In this document: positions 1-12,633 of the stretch, piece after piece
How the letters are laid out: each line of letters begins with the position of its first letter
How positions within the stretch are numbered: position 1 is the stretch's first letter
Source: Stropharia rugosoannulata
Lineage: Eukaryota; Basidiomycota; Agaricomycetes; Agaricales; Strophariaceae
Reading direction: 5' to 3'
Assembly: GCA_028532985.1 (NCBI GenBank)
Contig: JANCIK010000002.1
Coordinates: 2,852,001 to 2,916,000, forward strand
DNA length: 64,000 nucleotides
The notes under the pieces: model-generated
Databases searched by the model: none
Seen by the model: the letters and a program-made list of their open reading frames with translations, nothing else
What the model was told of the DNA's origin: nothing
Position numbers and translations under genes: made by a program

Positions 1-790
1 TATGACGTTGGTACCGACACTTACGATACAAGTGAGAAAATGAGAATCCCGGCATGGACAGGTAAGCATCGTGTATCATAGAAGCGTCTCTGGTGTTGAT
101 AATCGACAGATCGCATATTATACCGCGGTAATGTATTGGAACTTGCAGTCTATTCTAGGGCCGAGTTACGAGGATCTGATCACAAACCAGGTGGGTTACT
201 TTTCACTAGAAGGGGAGTCACTCCGGGTCTCATGTATCAACCAAAGTCTTTGCAAGTTTCAGGGCCGAGATTCGGATAATTGACCCAGTCAAAAAAGCTG
301 CCTTGTCGCGTATGCTTCTCGACGGTATCGTGTCCACGGATCCAGGGGATAAGTTAGACGAGAAGTTGGCGAATCTTATCTTGCCGGAAGATATGGGAGA
401 ACGTATGTACCAAAGCAAACGACTAGCCATTTTGACTCAAGCGTAGGCTCCTTTAGTTCCTCCACCAAGCACAGACGAAAAGGCATGGTGGGATAGCGCT
501 GGCGAGTTATAATTCATTCTTTTTAACAAACATACCTCAATTCGCTTGTAGATACTCCTTCAGGTGTCATACCTATCGCAGAGGTTCAGAAATTAGACCT
601 TTACGAGAAGATTAATCCTTTTGATTCGCCGTCAACGTCACCCATCTCAACGTCACCCTCATCCTCTGATGAAGAGCTCTATTCTCACGCACTTACATTA
701 CATACACCTATGGCGCCGATCCAAACAGGAACGCGGCGTCCTGCTCCTCCACCCCCTCTGCTCAATTCAAAGTCACCGGAGACACAGTAG
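1..790 (+). CDS. Synaptojanin-like inositol polyphosphate 5-phosphatase, C-terminal part (5' end outside window)
   Basis: This is the end of a phosphoinositide 5-phosphatase that removes the 5-phosphate from PI(4,5)P2 and acts in membrane traffic and endocytosis. Joining exons 1-61, 110-190, 247-402, 457-505 and 552-790 gives one open frame. It carries the family signature R-I-P-A-W-T-D-R-I-L-Y and the catalytic-site block A-E-L-R-G-S-D-H-K-P. These are followed by a linker with L-P-P-P and a W-W-D-S motif, an N-P-F motif (possible EH-domain ligand) and a proline-rich tail ending R-R-P-A-P-P-P-P-L-L. The NPF plus proline-rich tail favours a synaptojanin/Inp52-Inp53 type over a plain 5-phosphatase. 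A SAC domain would lie upstream of the window and cannot be seen. The gene is convergent with the SF3a60 gene, with 113 bases between stop codons. Confidence 0.9.
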
Positions 791-903
791 ATGAACTCGT
801 GATTAATATAAAATAATATATACATTTACACACGGTAGAAAGGCTTCCATAAGTAGGAGAAAGACAAAAGACCACAAAACACTACAAAACATGTATCACT
901 GTC

Positions 904-2786
904 TCAGATAAGACCCTGTTTCTTGAGATCGTCGTATGTCTTGCGATTATATACATTACCCTCGTCGTCTTCGAGTTCTTCCATAGTTTCTTGTTCGAAG
1001 ATCTCATGACGACCTTCCTGCTTCAACTTTTCTGCCACTGAATATATTATGAGTAAAGGGCATATAGTTTTAAGTAGAAATTGCTTGCATGCAAGAGCGT
1101 CCTCTATCTTTGTGATTTCATGGAAATGTTTCGTATTGGGAAGACCTAGTGCACGCATGCCGAACGCATGCCGTGATTCCTACAAAATGTTGGGTAGTCG
1201 CACAAAGACGAAGAGCACGAAACGTACTTGGAAATGTCGATCGAAATTTTTCCTGACAAACGGTAGGCCATGAACTCAAATGTAGACCGAAGCATATAGG
1301 AATGTAAACATACCTTCCCATGTAGACATGATCTGAGCAGATTTCGCATCGGTATTCTACGCCCAAGCCATGAAGTTTGTACAACCAATATGGAATTGGT
1401 TTTCCATCCCAGCCGAGAGGAAGTTTGAGGGGGTTATATATTCTCTCTTCTTCCTCCTCTTCTTCTGCACCGCCATCCGTAGCAGCAACAGGAGGTGGTG
1501 CTGTTGGATGCGCTTGCTCCAAGAGTTCTTGTTCTCGCTCTCTTGCTGTCAGCGAGAAGCGACGCTCAACGTTAGATTTCGTATCGTTCAGGTTTGGCAC
1601 CAATGCCACGAGGAGCTCGGTAGACAAGTATGTATAATATGCTGAAGTTCGAATTCTGAGTTTTGCGGAGGATTGAATACCGTGATTTGTTGTTTCTGAA
1701 TTGGCCACACCATTGGGATTTGCAGCAGGTTCACCAGATGAGGCTTGTTTCGCCATAGCTTTGATATGTTTTTTAGAAGTCAGATGTGCATCATACACCG
1801 TCTGCTTCGCGTACTGTTTCTGGCCTTGAGTAATTTAAGGATAGTAAGGAGTGCCGTGTACGCGCTAATGATGCCACTCACAGGCATTACACCATATACC
1901 CATGGTCACTGAGCCATCTGGTTGGTTCTTGTCCTCTGATGGGTCTTCCCAACTTACAATCTCATTGGCCTCCCATTTGGTCTCGAACTCAATCGCTGCT
2001 TTTCGTTGGCGCGTGCCGACGTCTTCCAGTGGTTGTGTCTTTCTGGTGAACGATAATAGATAGCTGTGAAGGTTTTTGATATACCTGGATATTGTAAATT
2101 AAACAAAACAACCACGCTTAAAGTATGGATTATGACGCACGTCTCGAAGTCCTTAGTAAATCGAGTTTCCTTGGGCAAGTCAGAATGAAGTAGCCCACTT
2201 TGAGCCATAAGAAGGATATCAAGATACTGTAGATACCCCGGGCGTTTCCCAATGTTTTTCAAGTTGTTGTATGCGGTATGATTGACGTAGAGATCAAGAT
2301 ATTTCCCATATCCTTCTTCCCCAGAGAAAAGTAAGGCCACAGCTAAAAGGGAAGGTTTAGTTCGTGTTTATTATCAAAACTGGAGTATTTACGGTCTTCC
2401 TCTTCGTATTCGTCTTCTCCATCTTGCCCAGGTTCGTCAAGGAATGAGGCAATCTCCAGGTCGAGCCCATTTGATACGGCATCTGGATACTTGTTATAGT
2501 GTTCCTGAATTTTGCCCAACCGCGTATAAAATTCCGACAAATCATTGTGTTGGACAGGAGCGGACAGAGAATCTATCTCTGACTTCCTGGAATCCTGGTC
2601 TTCATATAAGCTATTCAGGGACGTTATCCTAGCTGAGATGCGGTCCAATATTTGGGCCGACTTATGTTCATTCTGCAATTTCTTGTCGTGAGAAGGGGTA
2701 GGACGCGATAGCAAGGTGTAAAGAGCTCTTTCAAAGCGTTCAATCTCTTCGTGAGTCTGTCGCTGAATTTCTAGGATGGAGTCCAT
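904..2786 (-). CDS. SF3A3: Splicing factor SF3a subunit 3 (SF3a60/Prp9 homologue)
   Basis: This is a U2 snRNP component of the SF3a complex, needed to assemble the 17S U2 particle and the pre-spliceosome in the nucleus. The N-terminal exon (2786 down to about 2390) starts M-D-S-I-L-E and is helical and acidic. It is followed by the SF3a60 block [15 protein letters not shown]. Two zinc fingers are visible. One is split by an intron near 1800-1870 (W-C-N-A-C ... [10 protein letters not shown]). A C-terminal U1-like finger (C-E-I-C-S ... R-H-F) is also intron-split near 1310. The strongly conserved [23 protein letters not shown] precedes it, and the end reads [11 protein letters not shown]. It is divergent from the FAL1 gene, with 111 bases between the two start codons, so the promoter is probably shared. 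Confidence 0.95.
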
Positions 2787-2897
2787 GGTCTTTGGAGTGC
2801 GTCAGGTGCAGAAGATGAGTGTTCACCATTAGGTTTGCCAACAACAGTCCGTGAAGTTGAAACTCCGACAGCTTTCCTCAACACCACCATCTCGAAA

Positions 2898-4521
<1,624 letters not shown>

Positions 4522-7349
4522 GGCATTCACATCCGGTAGAAGCTTTATTCCTTTAAATAGCTCCGTTCTATCGATTATTTTTTGTGTAATGTAATGCTAT
4601 ATCCCTTCGACCACCTGAAGTTATGAAAGCTCGGCACTTCATTTCTGTAACGGCTATGTTATTTTATCAAATAATTATCGCATACGTTTTGCGCCCTGTA
4701 TGACATGTCTTACAATACAAGCGCAGTTCAGGTCATCGAATGGGTCTGTACATTCATGTTGCATTATTTTTTTCCAGAACTTTTCCTGAAGATGATTTCC
4801 ATCTGATCGGCCGGCCCTATTCTAGCTATTTAAACATGCACCGCTGTATACTACATATGTATGTATTTACATATGCAAGCGGCACTGGGGTTTGTTTGGT
4901 TTAAAAACGTGGCTCAACGTGGCTTTGATCGAAATAGTGAGGCCAAGCTTTAGGTCCGCTGGTGGTCTAATAGGGTCCAATCCGAAGACTCGAAGCATCT
5001 AAATATCCGATATATGTAATATGCCCACGCGCGAATATGTCCGACGTCTGTCGTCGACATGGATAAATTTATCCGCTCCCATTGCCCTCCCAATGAATTT
5101 ACCCAGCGGTGCCCACTTATCTGAAACAGACTTAACGTTTTAGCGGCGCTGGAGACCGATTGCAAGCGTTCGTACGTGTTCAAAATGAGAGAACATGGGA
5201 TGGGAGAGGATGCGGACTATTGTCTCCTGTTAAGTTCTGGCCGCCACGAGCAGCGAGGGGCTACGTTGCACGGCGCAAAGCGTATGATCGGTAGGTCAAG
5301 TGCAGTAGGCGGTCAAATAATGTTAACTTGGGGCCTCGAAAGGTCCAGGATTCCTAAAACGGCGTTGGTTACTGTTTTATGAACATCTGCCCGTGTAATG
5401 AATGTGCAAGGATAGAACAATAGAACAAGCGCAGGCGATACCTGGCAGCGATACCCAGGCGGATGAGAAGATCTATGCAAGCGACGGAGGTCGGCCAATA
5501 TTGTAAAAAAAAATGCTTCCGTACTCAGCCGTATGTAGCCCCCTGTAGCCCCTCACTGTTCCGCTACCAAGCCATATGCGTTCCTTGAATAGCTCATCCA
5601 TATCGTCATGCAGTCTAGACCCGTCGTAGCAGGTCGTAGCCCGTCGTCCAGAGTGAGTTAATTTCAAAAGATACATGCGAACGAACTTTATTAGGTTGCG
5701 GATCTGCGATGCTGTAACTTGCGTGATACAGATAGTCATAGGCGGGCGGCGTACATACGTACCTACGACTACCCACATTCTGCCTGTGTCAACCAAAGCA
5801 AAGTTTTCAATATCGCCGAGGGCTTGTGGCAACAGTCATCACACAGGTCGAGGCTTGATCAAGGCTCGACCGTCAGGATGAACATGAAGAACACCTTATA
5901 TTAGATTGGATTCATGGTCTATTTGTGTAGATGAACCAAAGATGAACTATTGCTATGCAGTAGGAGCGACGAAGCGGCATAAAATAACAACTTACACCGG
6001 TTGAATACATGCGCATTTAAGGTAAATAATTACACAAGACTAATCTCGCTCCAGTGTCCGTTTGGAAAATGGAATGTCACGGAATTAGAAATAAGTGCTC
6101 GGTGTGTGTAAAGATCGTTACTCGAGATATTCGATCCCGATGTACCGAGATCAGAGTGGTACGCTTCAAAGTATTACGTAGACAGAATTCCGAAAAGTGC
6201 TTTGCAGCTCCTTACAGCATTTAGGCAGATTGTCGATCCTTGAGCGTGGATATACCGGCCATTGTACCTGCAGTCTGGAAACCTTGAATACTCCGATATA
6301 ACGAGCATGTACCGGATATGGGTCGAGGTTGACACAAGAAGTGGTCATCTCGCAAATTGGCTGCAAGTTCAGTAGGAAACAGACTACATGCTCGATATGA
6401 TCGTGGGTAGCTGGGATGTTCCAAATATTCAGAATCATGCGGTGGGTAACGAGGTTTAGACCAAGGATATTCATTACCGACCGTGGTGTAAGAGCTGGAT
6501 CCTATAAAGAGTGCCGGTTTCCACTGCGGGTCTGCACTTTGTTCCCTCTACCTAGATCGTTTTCTCGCTTTCCGCTCTGTTGTTGTACCATAATGTGTTT
6601 TTTTCGGCAGTGAGTGCGGTTGCGTGCCGTCGTAGATTGCATTCTCACTTCTCGTGTAACCATCATGCAGAGTTCGCCACGTTTATAAGAAGTAAAAGCT
6701 CAAATACCCCTGCATAAAGTTGACCACTAACATATTGCTCAAGGTGCGGTCATGGAATTACCCAGGTGGGGTTTTCATTCTACATATCGAGCGTCGGGAG
6801 TCGCTAACCCAGGGTTAATCTTACAGCCAGACGAAGAGGTATGTCGGCGGAGGTCTGCACGAGCACGTCTAATTAATTGGCACCGACAGATCAAATGCGA
6901 CCTTCCGAATTGCAAATTTAGTCCGCAACACCCTAGTAGCTGTCGACCGCCGAACTGCACTCAAACGTGTTGGCAATAGTATGTCATTTTTCTATAAGCA
7001 ACTGGCAACGGTGCCTAATACATACCACAGTCGACAGTACCCACAACAGTACTCCCCCCACATCGACAAGGCTTGCCCATCATGTAGCAGATGAAGAGAC
7101 GCCGGCCATCCTGTACTGTGGTATAGGTTTCGACGCAGCTTCCGAGTGCTGTTGAGGGCTAGACGTATTAGACAAAAAAGTAATAAAAAAGCCAATGGGC
7201 TTGCAACAGCTGTAATATATTGCGCGGCAACACGCTGCGTTGCCAATTCTGTACGATAGGGATAGCTATGAACGCGCACAAGCAATAGAAAACGAGGGGT
7301 ATACAACTCACAGCCTTTGTGACTTTCTGAATACTACAAAAGATATATG
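4522..7349. other. Gene-poor interval of 2.8 kb
   Basis: This is the longest stretch without a supported gene. Open frames here are short (at most about 119 codons), lie on both strands, and do not join through plausible splice sites into anything I recognise. It begins with the FAL1 3' UTR and ends with the SF3b14 3' UTR. It contains AT-rich runs near 4840-4880 and a patch of repeated GTCGTAG/CCGTCGT words near 5620-5655. I see no terminal repeats, long tandem arrays or tRNA/snRNA boxes. It may hold a non-coding transcript or decayed mobile DNA, but nothing in the sequence proves that. Confidence 0.5.
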
Positions 7350-7837
7350 CTAAGCATCCCCGATATCATGTTTCTTCTTGAGGTTTGCAAGTTCTTCTTC
7401 ACGTCTCGCAAGGTCTGCTTTAGCCGCTGCTGCGTCTTGTTTAGCCGGCATATGGTAAAGTACTACTATATAACGCTCTTGCAAGTGGAAGCCGTTTAAG
7501 TGGTCAAGAGCATTTTTGGCCTAGATGTTTTGATAGTTTACTTGTTACGTTGCATAGTGGAAAACCGGACAAGGCTTACGTCCATGACGTCCTCATAGAC
7601 AACGAAGGCCGTGCCTTTTGTCTTTGGCTCATCCCCAATGCGGATTTGGCGGATGCTACCATATCGGCCAAACAAATCATACAAGTCTTCCCCTGTGATA
7701 GTGTAGTTGAGGTTCTTCACAAAAAGGATCCTGTTTGCACCGGGAGGGAGCTTAGTCTGACAGATATTTGCGTTGTGAGATGTTTAAGGACGAAGAACCC
7801 AACGAATGGCGCTCACAGCTGGTCTTGGAACGGCCAT
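7350..7837 (-). CDS. SF3B6: U2 snRNP branch-site protein p14 (SF3b14/SF3B6 homologue)
   Basis: This small RNA-recognition-motif protein of the SF3b complex contacts the branch-point adenosine region of pre-mRNA. Three exons are read. The first is short (ATG at 7837, M-A-V-P-R-P-A) and ends at an intron beginning gtgagc. The second carries [17 protein letters not shown] (RNP2) through [11 protein letters not shown] (RNP1). The third reads [11 protein letters not shown] to D-I-G-D-A and stops at 7350. The length of about 125 residues and the single RRM agree with human p14. It is convergent at a distance with FAL1. It is the second U2 snRNP factor in this corner of the window, after SF3a60. Confidence 0.93.
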
Positions 7838-8516
7838 TGGATCGATTTATGACGCAACTGTTCAAGGCTGCTGAAGGGGTCCAGTCAAGGTTGGTTGTGA
7901 GGGTCTGTTTGGCAAGGGCTTTGACTATGATTAGGTTAAGTTGAATTGATTTCCTTATTTGAGTTGTGTGGTTTTCTACACATCAAACAATGCCTGACCC
8001 CCTGGTTTAAGCGGAATATCCATGCATAACGGTGGGAATGAAAGCACGCGATTTTTATCGAGTTGATTTATCTTTACATGGCCGGGCTTACTCTCGTGGC
8101 AAAGGCTCCACGCTGCTCAAACGTTGCCTTCATTTTATTTCAGGTGTTAACTTCGTGTTAACGCTGGTTGGAGACAGGCACCTCATCATCTGCGACCCAC
8201 GGGCGTGAACGAAACCGGTGGCGGTAGCACCCACAAGGTCTAGCGTTCTGACAAATCTACCATGCATGGTGGACAGACGCTGCAGCCGAGAGACTCCGAA
8301 GTAAAGGCAAAACTTTGTCCAATAAAATACATACAGTCATGGCAGCTTATTCACAGGGGAAAAAGTCTGTGTGTACAGTGTTTCTTGTACAATGATATGT
8401 ATCGCTGCTGTCTTTGTTACTTTCCTCACAGTGTGAGTGGACAACAGTGCACAAAGGTCCGAACTCCGGATCAACAGCTCCTTTTGGTATATGCCTCACC
8501 TATGTTTACTTGTGCT
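7838..8516. other. Intergenic region upstream of SF3b14 and downstream of the PEBP gene
   Basis: About 680 bases without a supported gene. It should hold the SF3b14 promoter and the 3' UTR of the PEBP-like gene. A plus-strand open frame around 8262-8738 runs antisense into the PEBP gene and has no recognisable similarity. I see no repeats or structured RNA. Confidence 0.5.
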
Positions 8517-9552
8517 TCACAGCAAGTAACTCATTACGGTTGTCAAAACGGCGATGATGACTGCCATCCCTGCGGCAGGGTACCGGGATATCCCGACTGT
8601 AAAAGCGTGGGATGCCATAGACATGGTGGAAGTAGTTGGGGCAGGGGCCGAAGTTGCGGGCGGTACCGTCGCGCTGGTCATCCCGCTTGGTGTTGGATTG
8701 GGCAAAGGGACCAAGGAGTCAGATGGAGTTTGAATTGATGTATCAGTGGCAGTCGCGCTTGAGCCGTTGTCCGATGATGAAGTAGATGTAGGCGTCGTAG
8801 AATTGTCCGGTCCCACTAAGAAAAAGTTTCCAGCAATCGGCATACCCAGGTTTGTCTGCTGGGCAAAGTCGGTCACACTAAAATTCGTCCTTGGTGTAGT
8901 GCTGTTGACGAACATAGGGCCATTCATGTCAAAATCACTTGGCTGGTCGAACACAAGGAGGATATATCTTCAATATGGTATGTCAGTTAAGCGATGTGAT
9001 AAAATTATAAATAGTTTTCACCTGTGTGGGTCAGAACCGGGTGGTGGTGTAGGAGAAAAGAATTCCATCAAAGCAGGGCTGGAATTTGAGAGCAGCCCGG
9101 TGGTAGGATCTGCCGTAAAGTCGCCACCGAGAAAATGCAAGAACTCAGAAACATTTGGCATCTGCGGTGTGGGAGCATCTGGGTCGAACATAACGACAAC
9201 GAAGGAGTCGCTCATCGAAGTATCATTTGAATCGGTACTGGTATCGAGGACGAACATGGGCTCATCGGCAGTTTCTGGTAGACGTTCGTGAGATGTTAAC
9301 TCGTATATGCTTTTTAAAACAGAAATAGGACTAACGTTCCATGGTCAAAAGAATTCCCGGTATCACATCTACCATTTCCATTGTCACAGAATCGGTGAAT
9401 GTGATGTTCAAAAGATCGACTGGGTTGAAGGAATCTATAACATTAGGAACGATCTGCGCCATGGAGAACGCCGTTGTCACGTTCGTAAGGGCATCCAACT
9501 GTGCGAAGGCGCATCCACATAGTAGGGCTACGAGGATAAATCCAGAAAGCAT
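8517..9552 (-). CDS. Secreted, probably GPI-anchored phosphatidylethanolamine-binding (PEBP/YbhB-like) protein
   Basis: The first exon encodes a signal peptide (M-L-S-G-F-I-L-V-A-L-L-C-G-C-A-F-A-Q). The next exon gives the PEBP signature V-V-V-M-F-D-P-D-A-P-T-P followed by F-L-H-F-L-G-G-D-F, matching the anion-binding pocket region of the family. A later exon has R-T-N-F-S-V-T-D-F-A-Q-Q-T, also typical of fungal PEBP-like proteins. The C-terminal 90 residues or so are Ser/Thr/Pro-rich and end in a hydrophobic stretch (A-A-G-M-A-V-I-I-A-V-L-T-T-V), which suggests GPI attachment. Classical PEBPs are cytosolic, so this is the cell-surface fungal variant. Ligand and role are unknown. A TATA-like site lies about 50 bases upstream of the ATG. 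Confidence 0.85.
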
Positions 9553-10144
9553 CTTGTTCTAGTCGAGACTCGATAAACGAGTGAATTATTGGGAACCCGC
9601 TACTTATATTGTTCGACCACCTTTATCATGAGAGAATCTACACCTGGAAGAATAATCTGGAATAAGCACGAGCATGACATCGTGTTCACAACATGCAGTA
9701 TCAGGGAGCAGACGCTCGCAAGAACCACCGGCACCGGTCGCAGCAAGCATCATAGATTACACGGCCGGGCTGCGGAGATGGCTTGCCCTGCTAGAGAGCC
9801 TTAAGAAGAATGATATTCTTGCAACTCTATATTCTTAGTTAACAGGGCCCGGAGAGATAGCTGGGAGCCAGCTTATGTGCCATTCGGGCCGCGAGCAGAA
9901 GTCATACAACGTGAGGAAATGGATTCCTCAAGAGACACATCGCGTCAGATGAGAACAAGAGACGTTTTATCTGCAATATTTTGAGCATGCCTGGGTCATA
10001 AAATTATCTGTTAACGCAGCAGTCTTGGGAAGGGTGAAGACATGTGTCCTTGGACAAAACTGACCAAAAACTGATCTTTCAATGCGCCGCATAATTATTT
10101 AGCATTGAAGAAATTGTTGTTGTTAGATTGATCAATGGTGCGTA
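9553..10144. other. Intergenic region between the two secreted-protein genes
   Basis: Both neighbours are transcribed leftward, so this holds the PEBP promoter and the LCL2 3' UTR. No coding signal or repeat was found beyond short chance open frames. Confidence 0.5.
9602..9608 (-). promoter_or_regulatory. Candidate TATA box of the PEBP-like gene
   Basis: Minus-strand TATAAGT, about 50 bases upstream of the start codon at 9552. Spacing fits a fungal core promoter, but the motif is short and no transcription data are available. Confidence 0.4.
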
Positions 10145-10604
10145 TCACTTTTTAGCCTTTGACTTCGACCTTCTTGAATTCGGACTTCCGCCTTTCCGCA
10201 TCAACAACTCTACCTCCCTACAGTCGGCTTGACCTCGCGTGCAAAGAACCGTTGCATCATCTACACCTCCATCGTCATCGGGAATAAGACACTTGATATC
10301 TTCCGGGTAGGGGCAGGGACATTCCACCGGCTTCGCCACGCAGTCAAGAGTCTCTGGGCACAAATACATGGGACAGGAAACTAGGTAACCCCGGAATATC
10401 AATAACCTTGAATGTGTGTGTGTGTGCACTTAACGGAGGATACTGACCGCTATCTGAGTACGCAGCCCATTGGGATGCACCCGATCTCTGCTGCTGCTGC
10501 TGCTGGTATCCGAACATATTTCCAAAGAAGTCAAATTGGGCAGCTGCGAATTGGAAGGTTGCTGCTATAGCGAGGAACAAGGGTATTGCACTAGTCTTTT
10601 GCAT
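10145..10604 (-). CDS. LCL2: Long chronological lifespan protein 2 (LCL2) homologue
   Basis: A small secretory-pathway protein; yeast LCL2 is linked to lifespan and ER-associated degradation, but its molecular function is unknown. The ATG at 10604 gives a clean signal peptide (M-Q-K-T-S-A-I-P-L-F-L-A-I-A-A-T). An in-frame ATG-containing extension upstream would bury that signal, so I reject it. After cleavage comes F-D-F-F-G-N-M-F-G-Y and a run of six Gln encoded by a CTG/CAG repeat. One intron (about 64 bases, containing a TG microsatellite at about 10411-10426) follows. The second exon has the LCL2 hallmark Y-L-C-P-E-T-L-D-C-V ... P-V-E-C-P-C-P-Y-P and ends in a basic tail S-R-R-S-K-S-K-A-K-K. 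The basic end is not a classical HDEL retention signal. Confidence 0.88.
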
Positions 10605-11341
10605 TTTTTGTGACTTCAGGGAGTGGGTAAGTGGTCGAAAGAAAGTTGACGTTGAACGTGCACACTGCTTGCACACTGCAGGTATGGTATTCTCGCGCGA
10701 CGTGTCCTCATTCTTTTTGCAACTTCATGCATGACTTCCCACGTGTGACATCGGGCCGGCCCATCGTGGGCGTCTAAATTCCCATCGAGCTTCTGCGCTA
10801 TCGAAAGCCATGGTCCTCGTCGCATATATTTTCCATTTTCTTCATTATGACCGGTCACGCAATACTACTGTGTACTTACACTGTGCACTTGCCAACTTGA
10901 CGCCAATGAGAATCCTGACGTTTTTGGATAGACAGCCAGAGTCGCGGTTGGGAGTAGCTGTTGAAGAGAGCATTTCAGGCATCTAACGTGTCGATATCAT
11001 GCAGTCGCCGCAAGGAGAGCAGGATGAAAGTGGAGTTGGTTCGCAGAGAGTTCCAAGAGAGTTCGATTGGAGTCCAGGTGACCCCGGGAGCCGTTTAGAG
11101 CTAGAGCACATTTAGCAAGGGCGGCTGCGCGTCGCGTGGAGATTAGTTTAACGTCTTCCAGGCCATGCTGATGATGGTTGGAAGGCATGTAATTAAAAGG
11201 GATCAAACTGGAACAAAGGTGAGCTACATGAGGCGTGACTTATATCAGGACACGTTATGTCACGCGTCAGTGACAGCTTGGGAGGTTGAACTTTGTAAAA
11301 TTGAAGACAGCTTTACACTGACGCTTCCTCCCCTTCCAGCC
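10605..11341. other. Divergent intergenic region between LCL2 and the 11.3 kb gene
   Basis: About 740 bases containing the promoters of the leftward LCL2 gene and the rightward gene starting at 11342. An open frame continues upstream from 11342 to 11165, but its residues look non-coding. I see no known motif that stands out. Confidence 0.5.
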
Positions 11342-12232
11342 ATGCCCCGCCCAGGCCCCCTCATGCCCTTACCCCTCGACCAATTTTTGCTGCCCATCCA
11401 GGCCGTCTCAAAGCGGCCTCACTCGCCAGGTGGCCCCACTCCTTTCAGTCCCGCAAAGCGCAGACTTCTCAACGAAGAGGGCCTATTCAAAACGCCGCAA
11501 CCCCGAAACACAGATCCCTCGCGTTTCTCAAGGGTGCTCGCCGGACCTGGCAGCCCTGCTCGCGTCCTTGACTTCGCAGGCATCCCACGGAACAACGCCG
11601 GCGATCCCCAGAAGCGCCCGTCCACGTCTCAACATCCGGGTGGCACAGTTCCGAGTCCCACTGCATCGGCATCGTCATCGGTACCTTCCTCGAGCAAAAC
11701 CCTCGCGCCCTCGCCCGAGCTCAAAGGGAAGGCAACGCGCCAGTCGAGGATAGGGAGAGAGGACGCCAGCGTCAACCCTTTTGACTTTGACTCAATACCG
11801 TCTCTGTGCAAATCGTCGACTCCCTCAAATCTCACCTTCGTACCACGCGAACTACCTACGCAGAGTGATCCACGGTCGATTCACTACCCAGGCTTCACAG
11901 TGTATCAAGACCCACACGTTGTGATCTATCCTCCTTCAACAGGCGGTGCACTCGGTCAAGAAGACATGGAAGAGGACGCACAGATGTCCAAGGAAAACAT
12001 CGCGCCACGCCGCAGAGTAAAGAAAATGGCGGAACCATTGGCCAAAACAAATCCATTTTCGCCAAGTGGCACCACGGCCAGAATGTCACAATCTCTACAT
12101 GATACGCCACGAGCGTCGACCCGAACGGCTTGCCTGAGATCGCCTTCAATGACCCCACAATCCGCTATACATAAAGGAATGCGTCAGCTAATGAAAGACG
12201 AATTGGATATAGGTGAAGGCGACTACTATTAG
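11342..12232 (+). CDS. Uncharacterized proline-directed phospho-site-rich protein
   Basis: A single uninterrupted exon of 296 codons starting at ATG 11342 (M-P-R-P-G-P-L-M-P-L-P). The frame stays open to 11165, but the upstream residues do not resemble the rest. I do not recognise the family. The protein is predicted to be largely disordered and has many SP/TP sites, for example S-P-G-G-P-T-P-F-S-P-A-K-R-R-L-L, K-T-P-Q-P, L-R-S-P-S-M-T-P-Q. It also has a K-E-N-I-A-P-R-R-R-V-K-K segment that is both KEN-box-like and a basic nuclear-localisation candidate. That combination is common in cell-cycle regulators under CDK and APC/C control, but this is inference. It is convergent with the RNA polymerase I gene. 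Confidence 0.7.
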   Translation: MPRPGPLMPLPLDQFLLPIQAVSKRPHSPGGPTPFSPAKRRLLNEEGLFKTPQPRNTDPSRFSRVLAGPGSPARVLDFAGIPRNNAGDPQKRPSTSQHPGGTVPSPTASASSSVPSSSKTLAPSPELKGKATRQSRIGREDASVNPFDFDSIPSLCKSSTPSNLTFVPRELPTQSDPRSIHYPGFTVYQDPHVVIYPPSTGGALGQEDMEEDAQMSKENIAPRRRVKKMAEPLAKTNPFSPSGTTARMSQSLHDTPRASTRTACLRSPSMTPQSAIHKGMRQLMKDELDIGEGDYY

Positions 12233-12633
12233 AAGTGCTACATGCGCCGACATGCACAGGAAGTTTTTTTCTATTCCACCATCTATGCATATCACCACCA
12301 TATTATATTTTTTCTATCCATCCATTATGATACGACATGCCCTCTTTTACACTTGATTTGTATGCCTGGCCATCATTTTCTCCTATATCTTCCCTTACAC
12401 TTCCAAACTTCTTGTATTTACACATCCCACGCAACAGTCATCCTATACCATAGCCCAGCGCTGCTAACTAGCTCATCCAAATTTTATCGTGGAGATTTCT
12501 GTACATATGTAGAGTTACTTTTGCTACTCAAACTTATGAATATGATAAGAATGTGATTCCAAACAAAGTGACAGATATTAAAGTTACTCATTGTACGTAG
12601 TGAGCGAGTCCATACATATACTTTTGTCTACTT

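Noticed and set aside
441..446. Apparent in-frame TAG in the 5-phosphatase gene, first read as a premature stop
   Set aside because: It lies in a 54-base intron (403-456); splicing restores L-P-P-P-S-T-D-E-K-A-W-W-D-S.
6752..6979. Short plus-strand open frame with several Cys residues near its end
   Set aside because: No signal peptide, no splice partner and no family resemblance; likely chance in the gene-poor interval.
8262..8738. Plus-strand open frame of 158 codons
   Set aside because: It is largely antisense to the last exon of the PEBP-like gene, Cys/Arg-rich and without known motifs.
11165..11341. N-terminal extension of the 11.3 kb gene
   Set aside because: Frame is open but the residues are unlike the rest; the ATG at 11342 is the better start.
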